From assembly GCA_002306745.1 (NCBI GenBank), contig DBSW01000144.1, positions 1 to 19,610 of the forward strand: a stretch of 19,610 bases of DNA, in the 5' to 3' direction. Shown piece after piece: positions 8,267 to 16,271 of the stretch. The translations under genes and the position numbers were made by a program. The notes beneath the pieces are model-generated. The model was not told where the DNA came from, ran no database searches, and was given only the letters and a program-made list of their open reading frames with translations. Within the stretch, counting starts at the first letter, position 1; each line of letters begins with the position of its first letter. The DNA comes from Dehalococcoidia bacterium UBA1332. GTDB taxonomy: Bacteria; Chloroflexota; Dehalococcoidia; Lucifugimonadales; Lucifugimonadaceae.

Positions 8267-8289
8267 AACAGTGGGCTACTTGCAATGAA

Positions 8290-8916
8290 TTGACTACTCT
8301 ATCCATGCAGCATAGAACTGAAACTCGAGAACGGATTCTTGAAGCGGCTGCATCTGTTTTCGCTGACAAGGGGTACCATGATGCGCTCATCGATGAAATT
8401 GGTAGGAGAACATCGATGTCTAAAGGTGGGCTCTACTTTCATTTCCCAAGCAAGGAGCATTTGTTTTTTGCTGTAATGGATCGTTTAGCAAACAAGCTGG
8501 TACAACGGGCTGAAAAGGCTGCTACAGGGGGAAGCACTCCACTTAATGCAGCTGAAGAAGCACTGGTTTCGGTACTCAACGAATTGTCCACGCATAAACG
8601 ATTGGCCAGATTGCTGGTAACCCAAGGTTATAGTATGGGCAGTGCGTTCGAGGCAAAACGATCTGAGGTATTCGAACGCTTCGCTGCTGTTATTGTTGAC
8701 AAGCTTGAAAAGGCTAAGATCGCTGGCGAGATATCCGATGTAGACACCGATCTTGCTTCGCGAGTCTGGCTAGGCTCTTTGAACGAAGTAGTTGTTCATT
8801 GGCTATTTTCTAACGGTACGAGTCCTAAAGACGCTGCACCTGAACTAAAGAGGCTACTCGTGGCATCGCTTAGATCCCCTTCAGGCTCGGCTTCTGGTGG
8901 AGTGCCAGAGTCATGA
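8290..8916 (+). CDS. TetR/AcrR-family transcriptional regulator
   Basis: This one-component repressor-type protein has 208 residues from TTG 8290, or 203 from ATG 8305. Neither start has a convincing Shine-Dalgarno, and both keep the full DNA-binding domain. The N-terminal helix-turn-helix is classic: TRERILEAAASVFADKGY, then ALIDEIGRRTSMSKGGLYFHFPSKEHLF (about 12-59). The C-terminal ligand-binding and dimerisation half is helical and gives no ligand clue. The stop overlaps the ATG of the prenyltransferase gene (ATGA), making it the first gene of the menaquinone operon rather than a separate unit. Together with the palindrome upstream, this suggests autoregulation and control of menaquinone synthesis. 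The link to quinone level, redox state or a lipophilic ligand is inference. Confidence 0.92.
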   Translation: MTTLSMQHRTETRERILEAAASVFADKGYHDALIDEIGRRTSMSKGGLYFHFPSKEHLFFAVMDRLANKLVQRAEKAATGGSTPLNAAEEALVSVLNELSTHKRLARLLVTQGYSMGSAFEAKRSEVFERFAAVIVDKLEKAKIAGEISDVDTDLASRVWLGSLNEVVVHWLFSNGTSPKDAAPELKRLLVASLRSPSGSASGGVPES

Positions 8917-9797
8917 CCAATCTAATTTCAATTAATTCGTCATCATTGCTCCAGAGGCTCATAGTATTCCTCGAGGCAATTAAATTCGAACACTCGGTGT
9001 TTGCATTACCCTTTGCTATCTTAGCTGCGTTTATTTCTGCTGAGGGTACTCCGGCGTGGGTTGGTTTGTTTTGGGTTGTCATAGCTATGGTGGGGATGAG
9101 AACTTTTGGTATGTCGGCCAATCGATTGATTGATGCGGAGATCGATTTGCGTAATCCACGTACTGCAATGCGCGCTATTCCGTCAGGGCAGATCAGTCGC
9201 AATGCGATGATTGGTTATATGACGGTTGCAGGGCTAACGTTCCTGTTAGCGGTCGCACAACTTGATCCAATTACATGGATTTTGGCTCCAATACCGATTG
9301 CTGTGATGATCGGATATCCATACCTCAAGAGATTTACATGGTTAGCTCATTTAGGAGTGGGCGCCGTTTATTTGATCGTACCGCCCGCGGTGTCACTTGC
9401 TCTTACAGGGACAATGCCTTTTGGATTCGTTGTGATCGGGCTAGGATCGATGCTGTGGGTCACTGGATTCGACGTACTTTACGCTACAGCTGACTATGAT
9501 GTTGACCGCGAGCAGGGCTTACATTCAGTTCCGGCTAAGTTCGGGATTCCTACGGCACTCGTGATTTCTCGTGTTCTCCACGTTGCTTCAATTGGCTTGT
9601 TGGCAGTAGCTGGAGTCATTATGAATCTTGGTGCTGTTTACTTCATCGGCGTTATCGTGTCAGCTATTCTGCTCGCCTATGAACAATCACTTGTGTCTTC
9701 TAACGATCTTTCAAAGTTGAACATTGCGTTCTTTACCATGAATGGCGTCATTGCTGTGGTTTTTGGTATTTTCGTGGTTATTGGTGAGGTGATCTGA
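8913..9797 (+). CDS. mqnP: UbiA-family prenyltransferase of the futalosine menaquinone pathway
   Basis: This integral membrane enzyme is expected to attach a polyprenyl chain to 1,4-dihydroxy-6-naphthoate. The 294 residues form eight or nine hydrophobic helices, the normal UbiA size. The first Mg-diphosphate motif is N70-RLI-D74-AEI-D78, followed by PRTAMRAIPSG, which is diagnostic of the 4-hydroxybenzoate-octaprenyltransferase/MqnP group. The second is YATADYDVD (190-198). The function is assigned as MqnP rather than UbiA because UbiX-, UbiD- and mqnEACD-type genes follow directly. The start overlaps the tetR stop by 4 bp. Its last codons contain the strong ribosome-binding site of the next gene. 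Confidence 0.9.
   Translation: MTNLISINSSSLLQRLIVFLEAIKFEHSVFALPFAILAAFISAEGTPAWVGLFWVVIAMVGMRTFGMSANRLIDAEIDLRNPRTAMRAIPSGQISRNAMIGYMTVAGLTFLLAVAQLDPITWILAPIPIAVMIGYPYLKRFTWLAHLGVGAVYLIVPPAVSLALTGTMPFGFVVIGLGSMLWVTGFDVLYATADYDVDREQGLHSVPAKFGIPTALVISRVLHVASIGLLAVAGVIMNLGAVYFIGVIVSAILLAYEQSLVSSNDLSKLNIAFFTMNGVIAVVFGIFVVIGEVI
9786..9794 (+). promoter_or_regulatory. Strong Shine-Dalgarno site for the UbiX-type gene
   Basis: GAGGTGATC lies inside the last codons of the prenyltransferase gene, 7 nt before the ATG at 9802. It is nearly a full complement of the 16S 3' end, far stronger than the sites in front of other genes here. It fixes the start of the UbiX-type gene and suggests high translation of that enzyme. 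Confidence 0.65.
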
Positions 9798-9801
9798 TCT
9801 G

Positions 9802-10446
9802 ATGAGTATTTATGTACTAGGAATAGCTGGAGCTAGCGGGGCACCATACGCTCGAAGAGTTCTACAACAAATGTTGTTGCTAGGTCATGATGTGAAAGTG
9901 GTTATAACCGATGCAGGTCGTAAAGTACTTGAAGTTGAAGAACACTTAGTCTTAACCGGTAACACAGACGCTGATACACCTGCCTTAATTGACTGGACAG
10001 AATCAAAAGGTGCTAACGGCAAATTAGAGTTGTACCACCACAAGGACGTAGCGGCTCCTATTGCTTCAGGTTCTTTCCATATTGATGGTATGGCCGTTGT
10101 GCCATGTTCAGGTGGCACGCTTGGGAGAATTGCTAATGGTGTTTCTAATGGTCTTTTAGAGCGCGCTGCAGATGTTTGCATGAAAGAACGTCGCCGTCTT
10201 ATTTTAGTACCGCGTGAAATGCCAGTGAGCCTAATCCACCTTAGAAATATGACATCGGTGACTGAAGCAGGAGGCGTGATTCTTCCAGCTGCACCCGGTT
10301 TCTATCACAATCCTAAGACTATTGATGACCTTGTAGATATGGTTGCAGGGCGGATACTCGCATTGCTGGGTGTTGATTCCAAGATTATGAAACCTTGGCT
10401 TGGAACTAAAAGTCAAACTCAGAATACGTCGGAAGGGATTTATTAA
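9802..10446 (+). CDS. ubiX: UbiX-type flavin prenyltransferase
   Basis: UbiX makes prenylated FMN from FMN and dimethylallyl phosphate, the cofactor needed by the UbiD-type decarboxylase encoded next. The 214-residue flavodoxin-like protein shows GASGAPYA at the N-terminus (10-17), the signature PCSGGTLGRIANG (101-113), and ERRRLILVPREMP (129-141), which is the family's KERRPLVLVPRETP motif. The C-terminal twenty or so residues are polar and not conserved. Within this operon it may equally be called the UbiX-like partner (MqnM/MqnL naming varies) of menaquinone synthesis. The gap to the upstream gene is 4 bp, and the next gene begins immediately after this stop. Confidence 0.93.
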   Translation: MSIYVLGIAGASGAPYARRVLQQMLLLGHDVKVVITDAGRKVLEVEEHLVLTGNTDADTPALIDWTESKGANGKLELYHHKDVAAPIASGSFHIDGMAVVPCSGGTLGRIANGVSNGLLERAADVCMKERRRLILVPREMPVSLIHLRNMTSVTEAGGVILPAAPGFYHNPKTIDDLVDMVAGRILALLGVDSKIMKPWLGTKSQTQNTSEGIY

Positions 10447-12207
10447 GTGGCTTTCACTGATCTGCAATCTTTTCTTCAACTTCTCGAGAAAGAAGGAGAA
10501 CTTCACCGAGTTACTGAGCAGGTTGACCCTGAACTAGAAGTCACTGAAATCGCTACTCGTGCAGTTAAGGAAAAACTCCCCGCTTTATTGTTTGAAAACG
10601 TTAAAGGGGCGAATTATCCACTTGTAATTAATTCGATGGCGACGTTACGAAGGATTGAACTTGCGCTTGGTCGCCCTCCTGAAGCGCTAGGTGAAGATAT
10701 TGTCCGTTTTGTAGAGGATGTGAATCCTCCGAACCTCGGATCGTTTTGGCGGAATCGTAAAACCGGTTGGCGGTTGATGAAGATACGTCCTAAAACTGTT
10801 CGCAGTGCTATGGTGCAAGAAGTCGTTGGTAAACCGCGGCTAGACCAGCTACCTATTTTAAAATGTTGGCCTGAAGACGGTGGACGGTTCGTGACTCTTC
10901 CGTTAGTGATGAGCAAGGATCCGAAGACTGGCGCTGGAAACATGGGCATGTACAGAATGCAAGTGTACGACCAGGCGACTACTGGAATGCATATGCAGAT
11001 TCAAAAAGGTGGTGGTTTTCATTATCAAAATGCAGAGAAGATGGGACAGCCTTTGGAGATGGCAGTTGCAGTTGGTGGAGACCCTTCACTGATTCTTGCA
11101 GCCATCATGCCTTTACCGGAAGGACTAGATGAAGTTGCTTTCTCCGGCATCGTCAGGGGGCAACGCACCCCAATGGTTAGAGCGAAATCTATCGATATGA
11201 AAGTTCCTGCGCAGGCTGAATTTATTTTTGAAGGTGTCCTTAGACCAGGGGTGAGGCGTCTGGAAGGACCATTTGGCGATCACTTTGGGCATTACTCTGC
11301 TGCTGGTGACCACCCTGTATTTGAAATCACCCGTATGGCTAATCGTAAGAACGCAATTTATCCAGCTACCGTTGTCGGACGCCCCCCTCAAGAAGATCGC
11401 TACCTTGGAGATGCTGCTCAGCTTGCATTGACCCCACTCGTACGATTGATTCGACGTGAAGTAAAAGACATGTGGGCTTACTATGAGGCTGGTTTTCATA
11501 ATTTGCTGGTCGTTTCAGTTGATGCTCGATATCAGCGAGAACCGATTAAGACCGCTCTTGGAATTCTTGGTGACGGTCAGCTTTCACTTACTAAGAACCT
11601 GATTCTTGTGGGCCCTGACGTGAATCCACGTGATTATCGTCAGGTGATGCAGGCAATCCGCAGAAATTTTGATCCCGAGAAAGATTTCCATCTTATTGCG
11701 CGGACGGCTGCCGATACGCTTGACTTTACAGGCGAAGCGTTACACAAAGGATCAAAGATGATCCTCGATGCGACCGGTAGTCCAATTAACGAGGGCGTCC
11801 CCAATGCGGTTGCTCTTCCAGGAAAAATAACAGCGATTGCTTCAGGTATTTCCAACTATCGTTTGGTTGGTAAGACGATGCTTGTAGTCCAGACAGCAGG
11901 ATCGGGCAGAGAAGTTATAAAGAAACTTGTGGAGAACCCTCTAATCGGAAATGTGAAAATCGTAGTGGCGGTTTCTGAAGACGTTGACATTGAAGACAAC
12001 GAAAATCTGCTGTGGGGCATTTTTACAAGATTTGATGCCGTTTTGGATGTGTCTTTCTCTAGCGCAGAGTTTAGAGGGTTAGCACCTATATATTCTGGTG
12101 TGATGGGCATCGATGCAACATGGAAACAGGGATACCAGAAGCCACTGGTTATGGATCCTGAAATAATTGAGAAAGTAGATTCGAAATGGTCCCTGTATTG
12201 GAAGTAG
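10447..12207 (+). CDS. UbiD-family decarboxylase of the futalosine menaquinone pathway
   Basis: This prenyl-FMN-dependent enzyme is expected to remove the 6-carboxylate from the prenylated dihydroxynaphthoate. It has 586 residues. By spacing against the fungal ferulate decarboxylase Fdc1, the catalytic Arg-Glu-acid set is R170 (in GNMGMYR), E273 and D278 (in EGPFGD), with metal ligands N165 and E229. These spacings agree exactly with Fdc1 R173/E277/E282 and N168/E233, so the active site looks intact. The last acid is Asp, as usual in UbiD proteins. The start is GTG at 10447, directly after the ubiX stop, with GGAAGGGA 8 nt upstream supporting it. The end overlaps the mqnE start by 22 bp. Context, not sequence alone, identifies the substrate. 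Confidence 0.92.
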   Translation: MAFTDLQSFLQLLEKEGELHRVTEQVDPELEVTEIATRAVKEKLPALLFENVKGANYPLVINSMATLRRIELALGRPPEALGEDIVRFVEDVNPPNLGSFWRNRKTGWRLMKIRPKTVRSAMVQEVVGKPRLDQLPILKCWPEDGGRFVTLPLVMSKDPKTGAGNMGMYRMQVYDQATTGMHMQIQKGGGFHYQNAEKMGQPLEMAVAVGGDPSLILAAIMPLPEGLDEVAFSGIVRGQRTPMVRAKSIDMKVPAQAEFIFEGVLRPGVRRLEGPFGDHFGHYSAAGDHPVFEITRMANRKNAIYPATVVGRPPQEDRYLGDAAQLALTPLVRLIRREVKDMWAYYEAGFHNLLVVSVDARYQREPIKTALGILGDGQLSLTKNLILVGPDVNPRDYRQVMQAIRRNFDPEKDFHLIARTAADTLDFTGEALHKGSKMILDATGSPINEGVPNAVALPGKITAIASGISNYRLVGKTMLVVQTAGSGREVIKKLVENPLIGNVKIVVAVSEDVDIEDNENLLWGIFTRFDAVLDVSFSSAEFRGLAPIYSGVMGIDATWKQGYQKPLVMDPEIIEKVDSKWSLYWK

Positions 12208-13310
12208 CGTACCCGAATTTAGAGGCTGAAATTAATCTTACTGATAAAAGGCTTTTCTCAATTTGGGATAAGGTTCAGAGTGGCGAACGCCTTTCAACTT
12301 CCGAAGGAGTGACTCTCCTTGAAACTGATGATTTAGCTGGTGTAGGGCGTATGGCCGATTTTGCCAAAAAAAGGGTTACAGGGGACAAGGTTTATTTTGT
12401 TTTGAACCGGCATGTAAACCCTACTAACATTTGTGTTTTGAGTTGTAAGTTTTGCGATTTTGCTAAGAAGCCTGGGGACAAAGATGCATATGAGATGTCA
12501 ATCGATGAAATTCTTGAACATGTCGATGATGATATACATGAGATTCATATAGTTGGTGGGCATCACCCGACATGGCCTTTTGAGTATTACGTGGACATGG
12601 TGAGGGCGATCCATCAGAAAGCACCTCATGTTCAAATAAAAGGTTTTACGGCATCAGAGATAGACTATTTCCAAAGACGTTGGAAGGTCTCTCCAGAAGA
12701 GTCGCTTGCAATACTTAAAGAAGCTGGATTGCAGTCTATGCCCGGGGGGGGCGCGGAAGTGTTTTCATCCCGAGTTCATAAAATCCTTTTGCCAGGAAAA
12801 GCGAACGCCGACAGGTGGGGTGAAATACATAAGACTGCTCACCGGATGGGAATACCAACAAATTGCACCCTTCTCTATGGGCACATCGAATCATTTGAAG
12901 AGCGAATAGACCACCTAGATCGCCTGAGGAACATTCAGGACGAAACTGCAGGCTTTCTCGCCTTCATTCCTCTGGAGTATCAAGTCGGAATGACGAAATT
13001 GCGTCCACGCCATACACCGGCTATGGATGATTTGAAAATGATCGCTGCTGCGCGGTTGATACTAGACAACGTCAAGTACATCAAGAGTTATTGGGTAATG
13101 CTTGGTGAAGCTACCGCAAGCATAGGTTTGAATTTTGGTGCAAATGATCTTGATGGAACCATAGGGAAAGAGCGTATCGCCCACGCTGCACTTGCGGATT
13201 CACCTGCTGGAAAAGCTCGGGAGTCGATGGTTGCATCGATCCGAGAAGCTCGACGGATACCTGTCGAGAGGGACGCCTTGTACAACGAGATCAAGGTCTA
13301 TGAATATTAG
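12186..13310 (+). CDS. mqnE: Aminofutalosine synthase (radical SAM)
   Basis: MqnE joins the adenosyl radical of SAM to 3-[(1-carboxyvinyl)oxy]benzoate to give 6-amino-6-deoxyfutalosine. The 374-residue protein has the cluster motif C83-x3-C87-x2-C90 (CVLSCKFC). Other landmarks are GGHHPTWPFEYY, KGFTASEI, SMPGGGAEVFS and TNCTLLYGH, and the C-terminal half carries YWVMLGEATASIGLNFGANDLDGTI. All are typical of MqnE and its MqnC sister. The ATG at 12186 lies inside the end of the ubiD-type gene; a later in-frame TTG at 12198 would shorten it only slightly. A run of eight G at 12744-12751 encodes the PGGG loop, and the frame is intact with eight. Confidence 0.96.
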   Translation: MVPVLEVAYPNLEAEINLTDKRLFSIWDKVQSGERLSTSEGVTLLETDDLAGVGRMADFAKKRVTGDKVYFVLNRHVNPTNICVLSCKFCDFAKKPGDKDAYEMSIDEILEHVDDDIHEIHIVGGHHPTWPFEYYVDMVRAIHQKAPHVQIKGFTASEIDYFQRRWKVSPEESLAILKEAGLQSMPGGGAEVFSSRVHKILLPGKANADRWGEIHKTAHRMGIPTNCTLLYGHIESFEERIDHLDRLRNIQDETAGFLAFIPLEYQVGMTKLRPRHTPAMDDLKMIAAARLILDNVKYIKSYWVMLGEATASIGLNFGANDLDGTIGKERIAHAALADSPAGKARESMVASIREARRIPVERDALYNEIKVYEY

Positions 13311-14124
13311 ACAATCTGATAACCAGGTGCATTACGAAAATGACTCACTAGAAGTGGGTTATATGACGTACCTGAATTCTGAGGTCTTCTATCGTAAGTT
13401 ACCGCCGGATTCGTGTCGCCTTCATCGTATGCATCCAAGAAATATGGCTTTAGCTGTGGAGCAGGGCGATATTCATGCTGGCCCATTGCCAGTCGCCGAA
13501 GTGATGAGATTGAATGGTACTGTTCGGTCACTGGGAGATCTTGGCGTTGCGTGTGACGGTGCAGCAATGAGTGTGTTTGTTTTTTCGCATTATCCAATAA
13601 AAGAACTTTCAGGAAAGCGCATTGCTGTTACAAGTCATACTGCAACCTCAATTCAGTTACTTAGGATTTTACTGGCCGACCTGTGGGATGTTACTGGTCA
13701 TGAATTTGTAACAATGTCAGATACTTACGATGCTGCGTTGGTTATTGGAGATCCAGCGCTTGAACTATTGCATCAGGGAGGTTTTCGCCATCATTATGAT
13801 CTTGGGACTGCCTGGAAGAACTTAACCGGACTTCCGTTTGTGTTTGCAGAATGGGTGATTCGCTCTGACGTCCGTCCGGCCCGAGCAAATGAGTTTGCAG
13901 ATCAATTATTGTCTGCCACTCACGCAGGACTGAATTCAATCCCCGAAATTCAGGCAGCGCGGTCAGATGAAGTTATGACAAGTAGTGAGATTGCGAAATA
14001 CGTTCGCAATTTTACCTATTTTATTGGTGAGCCAGAACGAGCTGGCCAACAAGAATTTAAACGTCGGCTAGGCCAACTACAGGATTGGCGACCGACCATG
14101 CATAAACCAATTAGTGCTATGTAA
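13300..14124 (+). CDS. mqnA: Chorismate dehydratase
   Basis: MqnA removes water from chorismate to give 3-[(1-carboxyvinyl)oxy]benzoate, the committed step of the futalosine route. From ATG 13300 the protein has 274 residues with the periplasmic-binding-protein-like fold of the MqnA/MqnD family. Recognisable stretches are VGYMTYLNSEVFY near the N-terminus, VTSHTATSIQLLRILL, ALVIGDPAL, and DLGTAWKNLTGLPFVFAEWV, a family hallmark. The reading frame stays open further upstream inside mqnE. I chose 13300 because AAGG lies just before it and because upstream residues match the mqnE shadow rather than any MqnA N-terminus. The start overlaps mqnE by 11 bp, implying coupled translation. A 42-bp gap follows before mqnC. 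Confidence 0.95.
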   Translation: MNIRQSDNQVHYENDSLEVGYMTYLNSEVFYRKLPPDSCRLHRMHPRNMALAVEQGDIHAGPLPVAEVMRLNGTVRSLGDLGVACDGAAMSVFVFSHYPIKELSGKRIAVTSHTATSIQLLRILLADLWDVTGHEFVTMSDTYDAALVIGDPALELLHQGGFRHHYDLGTAWKNLTGLPFVFAEWVIRSDVRPARANEFADQLLSATHAGLNSIPEIQAARSDEVMTSSEIAKYVRNFTYFIGEPERAGQQEFKRRLGQLQDWRPTMHKPISAM

Positions 14125-14166
14125 TTAATTTGTCACACATTAAGGTTTTTAAACTAACTTCAATAA

Positions 14167-15291
14167 ATGCTTCAAAAAATCACAGAAAAAGTCTTTTCAG
14201 GCAAACGACTAACAACTAAAGAAGGTATATGGCTCATGCAGGAGGCGGAGTTACTCGATTTAGCTCCTTTAGCAGAGTTCTGGCGTCAGAAATATAACCC
14301 GAATCGGAAGGTTACTTACGTTATAGATACGAACCTGAACTACACAAACCTTTGTGACGCATACTGTTCTTTTTGTGCTTTTTATCGAACTGATCCTGAT
14401 GATCCTTCGGCTTATACCTATACAGTCGAACAGATAATGGAAAAGATACAACGTGCAAGAAAGCACAACGTAAGAACCGTCTTAATGCAAGGTGGTTTAA
14501 ATTCTGAACTACCGCTTGACTACTACATTCAGATGGTTTCCGAGACGAAAAATAGGTTCCCGGATGTGACGCCTCACTTTTGGTCAGCACCTGAAATAGT
14601 TAGGATGAGCGAAGTGTCTGAACTAGATTACGAGCAGGTGTTTCAGGCACTCTGGGATGCTGGCCAACGCTCGATGCCAGGTGGAGGTTCGGAAATCCTA
14701 TCTGACGAAGTTAAGGCTACAGTTTCCAGATTCAAACCCAAAGATACTGTAGAGCAGTGGACCGAGGTACATGAAGCTGCCCACCGTGTCGGTATGAAAA
14801 CGACTGCGACTATGATGTATGGTCATGTGGAGGAGGATCATCACGTCATTGAGTCACTTGTACACATTAGAAGAGTTCAAGACACCGCTTTAAAAAACGG
14901 TAATGATGGTGGGTTTACTGCGTTCATTCCTTGGTCATATAAAAAAGACAACACAGCTCTCGCGAAGTTGGTTCAGGATGAAGCCGGTCCAAACCAGTAT
15001 TTACGAATAATTGCCATCTCTAGAATAATGTTAGATAACGTCCCGCATGTTCAGGCTTCTTGGTTCTCGGAGGGAAAGAAAACTGGACAGATCGCTCTAA
15101 AATTCGGAGCAGACGATTTTGGCGGAACTCTATTCGATGAAAATGTGATGCTTGCGGCTGGTTTTTACAATCGAACAACTGAAAACGAAGTTAGAGAAAT
15201 GATCTTGGAAGCTGGTTACGAGCCGACTCAACGGCTGACGAACTATGAAATAGTCGAAGAATCTAACGCAGATTTGATTACTTCTAAATAG
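14167..15291 (+). CDS. mqnC: Cyclic dehypoxanthine futalosine synthase (radical SAM)
   Basis: MqnC cyclises dehypoxanthine futalosine by radical chemistry. Its 374 residues match the family. The cluster motif is C63-x3-C67-x2-C70 (CDAYCSFC). Other landmarks are VLMQGGLNSELPLDYY, HFWSAPEI, SMPGGGSEILS, TTATMMYGHVE, FTAFIPWSYK, VQASWFSEGKKTGQIALKFGADDFGGTL and the closing NYEIVEE. The FxPWxxK version of the C-terminal motif separates it from MqnE, which has FIPLEYQ at the same place. The ATG at 14167 gives the expected N-terminus; the Shine-Dalgarno is weak. A 20-bp gap separates it from mqnD. Confidence 0.96.
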   Translation: MLQKITEKVFSGKRLTTKEGIWLMQEAELLDLAPLAEFWRQKYNPNRKVTYVIDTNLNYTNLCDAYCSFCAFYRTDPDDPSAYTYTVEQIMEKIQRARKHNVRTVLMQGGLNSELPLDYYIQMVSETKNRFPDVTPHFWSAPEIVRMSEVSELDYEQVFQALWDAGQRSMPGGGSEILSDEVKATVSRFKPKDTVEQWTEVHEAAHRVGMKTTATMMYGHVEEDHHVIESLVHIRRVQDTALKNGNDGGFTAFIPWSYKKDNTALAKLVQDEAGPNQYLRIIAISRIMLDNVPHVQASWFSEGKKTGQIALKFGADDFGGTLFDENVMLAAGFYNRTTENEVREMILEAGYEPTQRLTNYEIVEESNADLITSK

Positions 15292-15311
15292 ATCCTAACG
15301 AACAAACTGAA

Positions 15312-16163
15312 ATGGCAATTAAAGACAATACTCTTATATTCGGTCATAGTCCTGATGCAGACGACGCGTTCATGTTTTATGCCATGGAAAAAAAGTTTGT
15401 TGAAATTTCTGGCTACAAGATTGACCACTACATGGCTGATATTGAAACTCTCAATGTTCTTGCAGAGCAGGGGAAACTACCTGTGACAGCCGTTTCTGCA
15501 GCTCGGTACCCAGATGTCTCTCATCAATATCGAATAATGTCTTGTGGATCGTCTATAGGAAGAAATTATGGTCCTATGGTTGTCAGTTGCAACCCAATCT
15601 TGGAATCAGAATTAAAAGGTAAACGTGTTGCTGTACCTGGAAAATACACGACATCATGGTTGCTTTTTCAAATTTTTGGACCTGAGGAATGCGAACCGCT
15701 TTTTGTGGACTTTGACGACGTGGGGTTAGCGGTCAAAGAAGGGCGCGCTGATGTAGGTATTCTATTGCATGAGGGTCAGATTCTCTATAACAAACTGGGT
15801 TTTCACGGGATAATGAACCTAGGTGAAAAATGGCATGAGGCTACAGCTATGCCGATACCTTTAGGTGTTGATTTAGTCAGTCGTCAAATAGGCGAGCACT
15901 TAGCTCAGAGAATAGCTGATGCTTCACTTGCCAGCATTAAATATGCAATAACACATGAAGACGAGGCTCTTAATTACGCACTGGGGTTCGGCAGGGGTGT
16001 CGACCCAGAAGACGGCAAAAAATTTGTGCGCATGTATGTCAACAAAGACACGGTGGATATGGGTGAAGTTGGTAGGGCGGCACTGGAAAAGCTATATGGA
16101 ATGGCGGTTGAACGCGGGGTATACAGCAAACGCCCCGCCCTTGACATCTTGCAAGCAAAGTGA
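15312..16163 (+). CDS. mqnD: 1,4-dihydroxy-6-naphthoate synthase
   Basis: MqnD converts cyclic dehypoxanthine futalosine into 1,4-dihydroxy-6-naphthoate, the substrate of the prenyltransferase encoded at the start of the operon. The 283-residue protein has the N-terminal signature HSPDADDAFMFY (12-23). LLHEGQ around H153 is at the position of the proposed catalytic histidine of characterised MqnD. The central KYTTSWLLFQIF and the C-terminal EVGRAALEKLYGMAVERGVY are also family-typical. It is the last gene of the operon, since a 108-bp gap and a gene of unrelated function follow. I see no clear terminator hairpin there. Confidence 0.95.
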   Translation: MAIKDNTLIFGHSPDADDAFMFYAMEKKFVEISGYKIDHYMADIETLNVLAEQGKLPVTAVSAARYPDVSHQYRIMSCGSSIGRNYGPMVVSCNPILESELKGKRVAVPGKYTTSWLLFQIFGPEECEPLFVDFDDVGLAVKEGRADVGILLHEGQILYNKLGFHGIMNLGEKWHEATAMPIPLGVDLVSRQIGEHLAQRIADASLASIKYAITHEDEALNYALGFGRGVDPEDGKKFVRMYVNKDTVDMGEVGRAALEKLYGMAVERGVYSKRPALDILQAK

Positions 16164-16271
16164 CGATTAATATATTTCGTTAACCTACAGACATGATGGT
16201 GTTGTAGTCATTGTATAGCGAGGTATCAGTGTGCAGCATCAATCCATACATTTGCGGGGATTAATTTTAAT

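Noticed and set aside
13192..13299. Upstream extension of mqnA
   Set aside because: The frame is open but lies inside mqnE and encodes low-complexity Arg/Ser-rich sequence unlike any MqnA N-terminus; ATG 13300 is preferred.
14125..14166. Separate promoter or terminator between mqnA and mqnC
   Set aside because: The 42-bp gap contains AT-rich sequence with no convincing hexamer pair or stable hairpin, so the operon probably continues.
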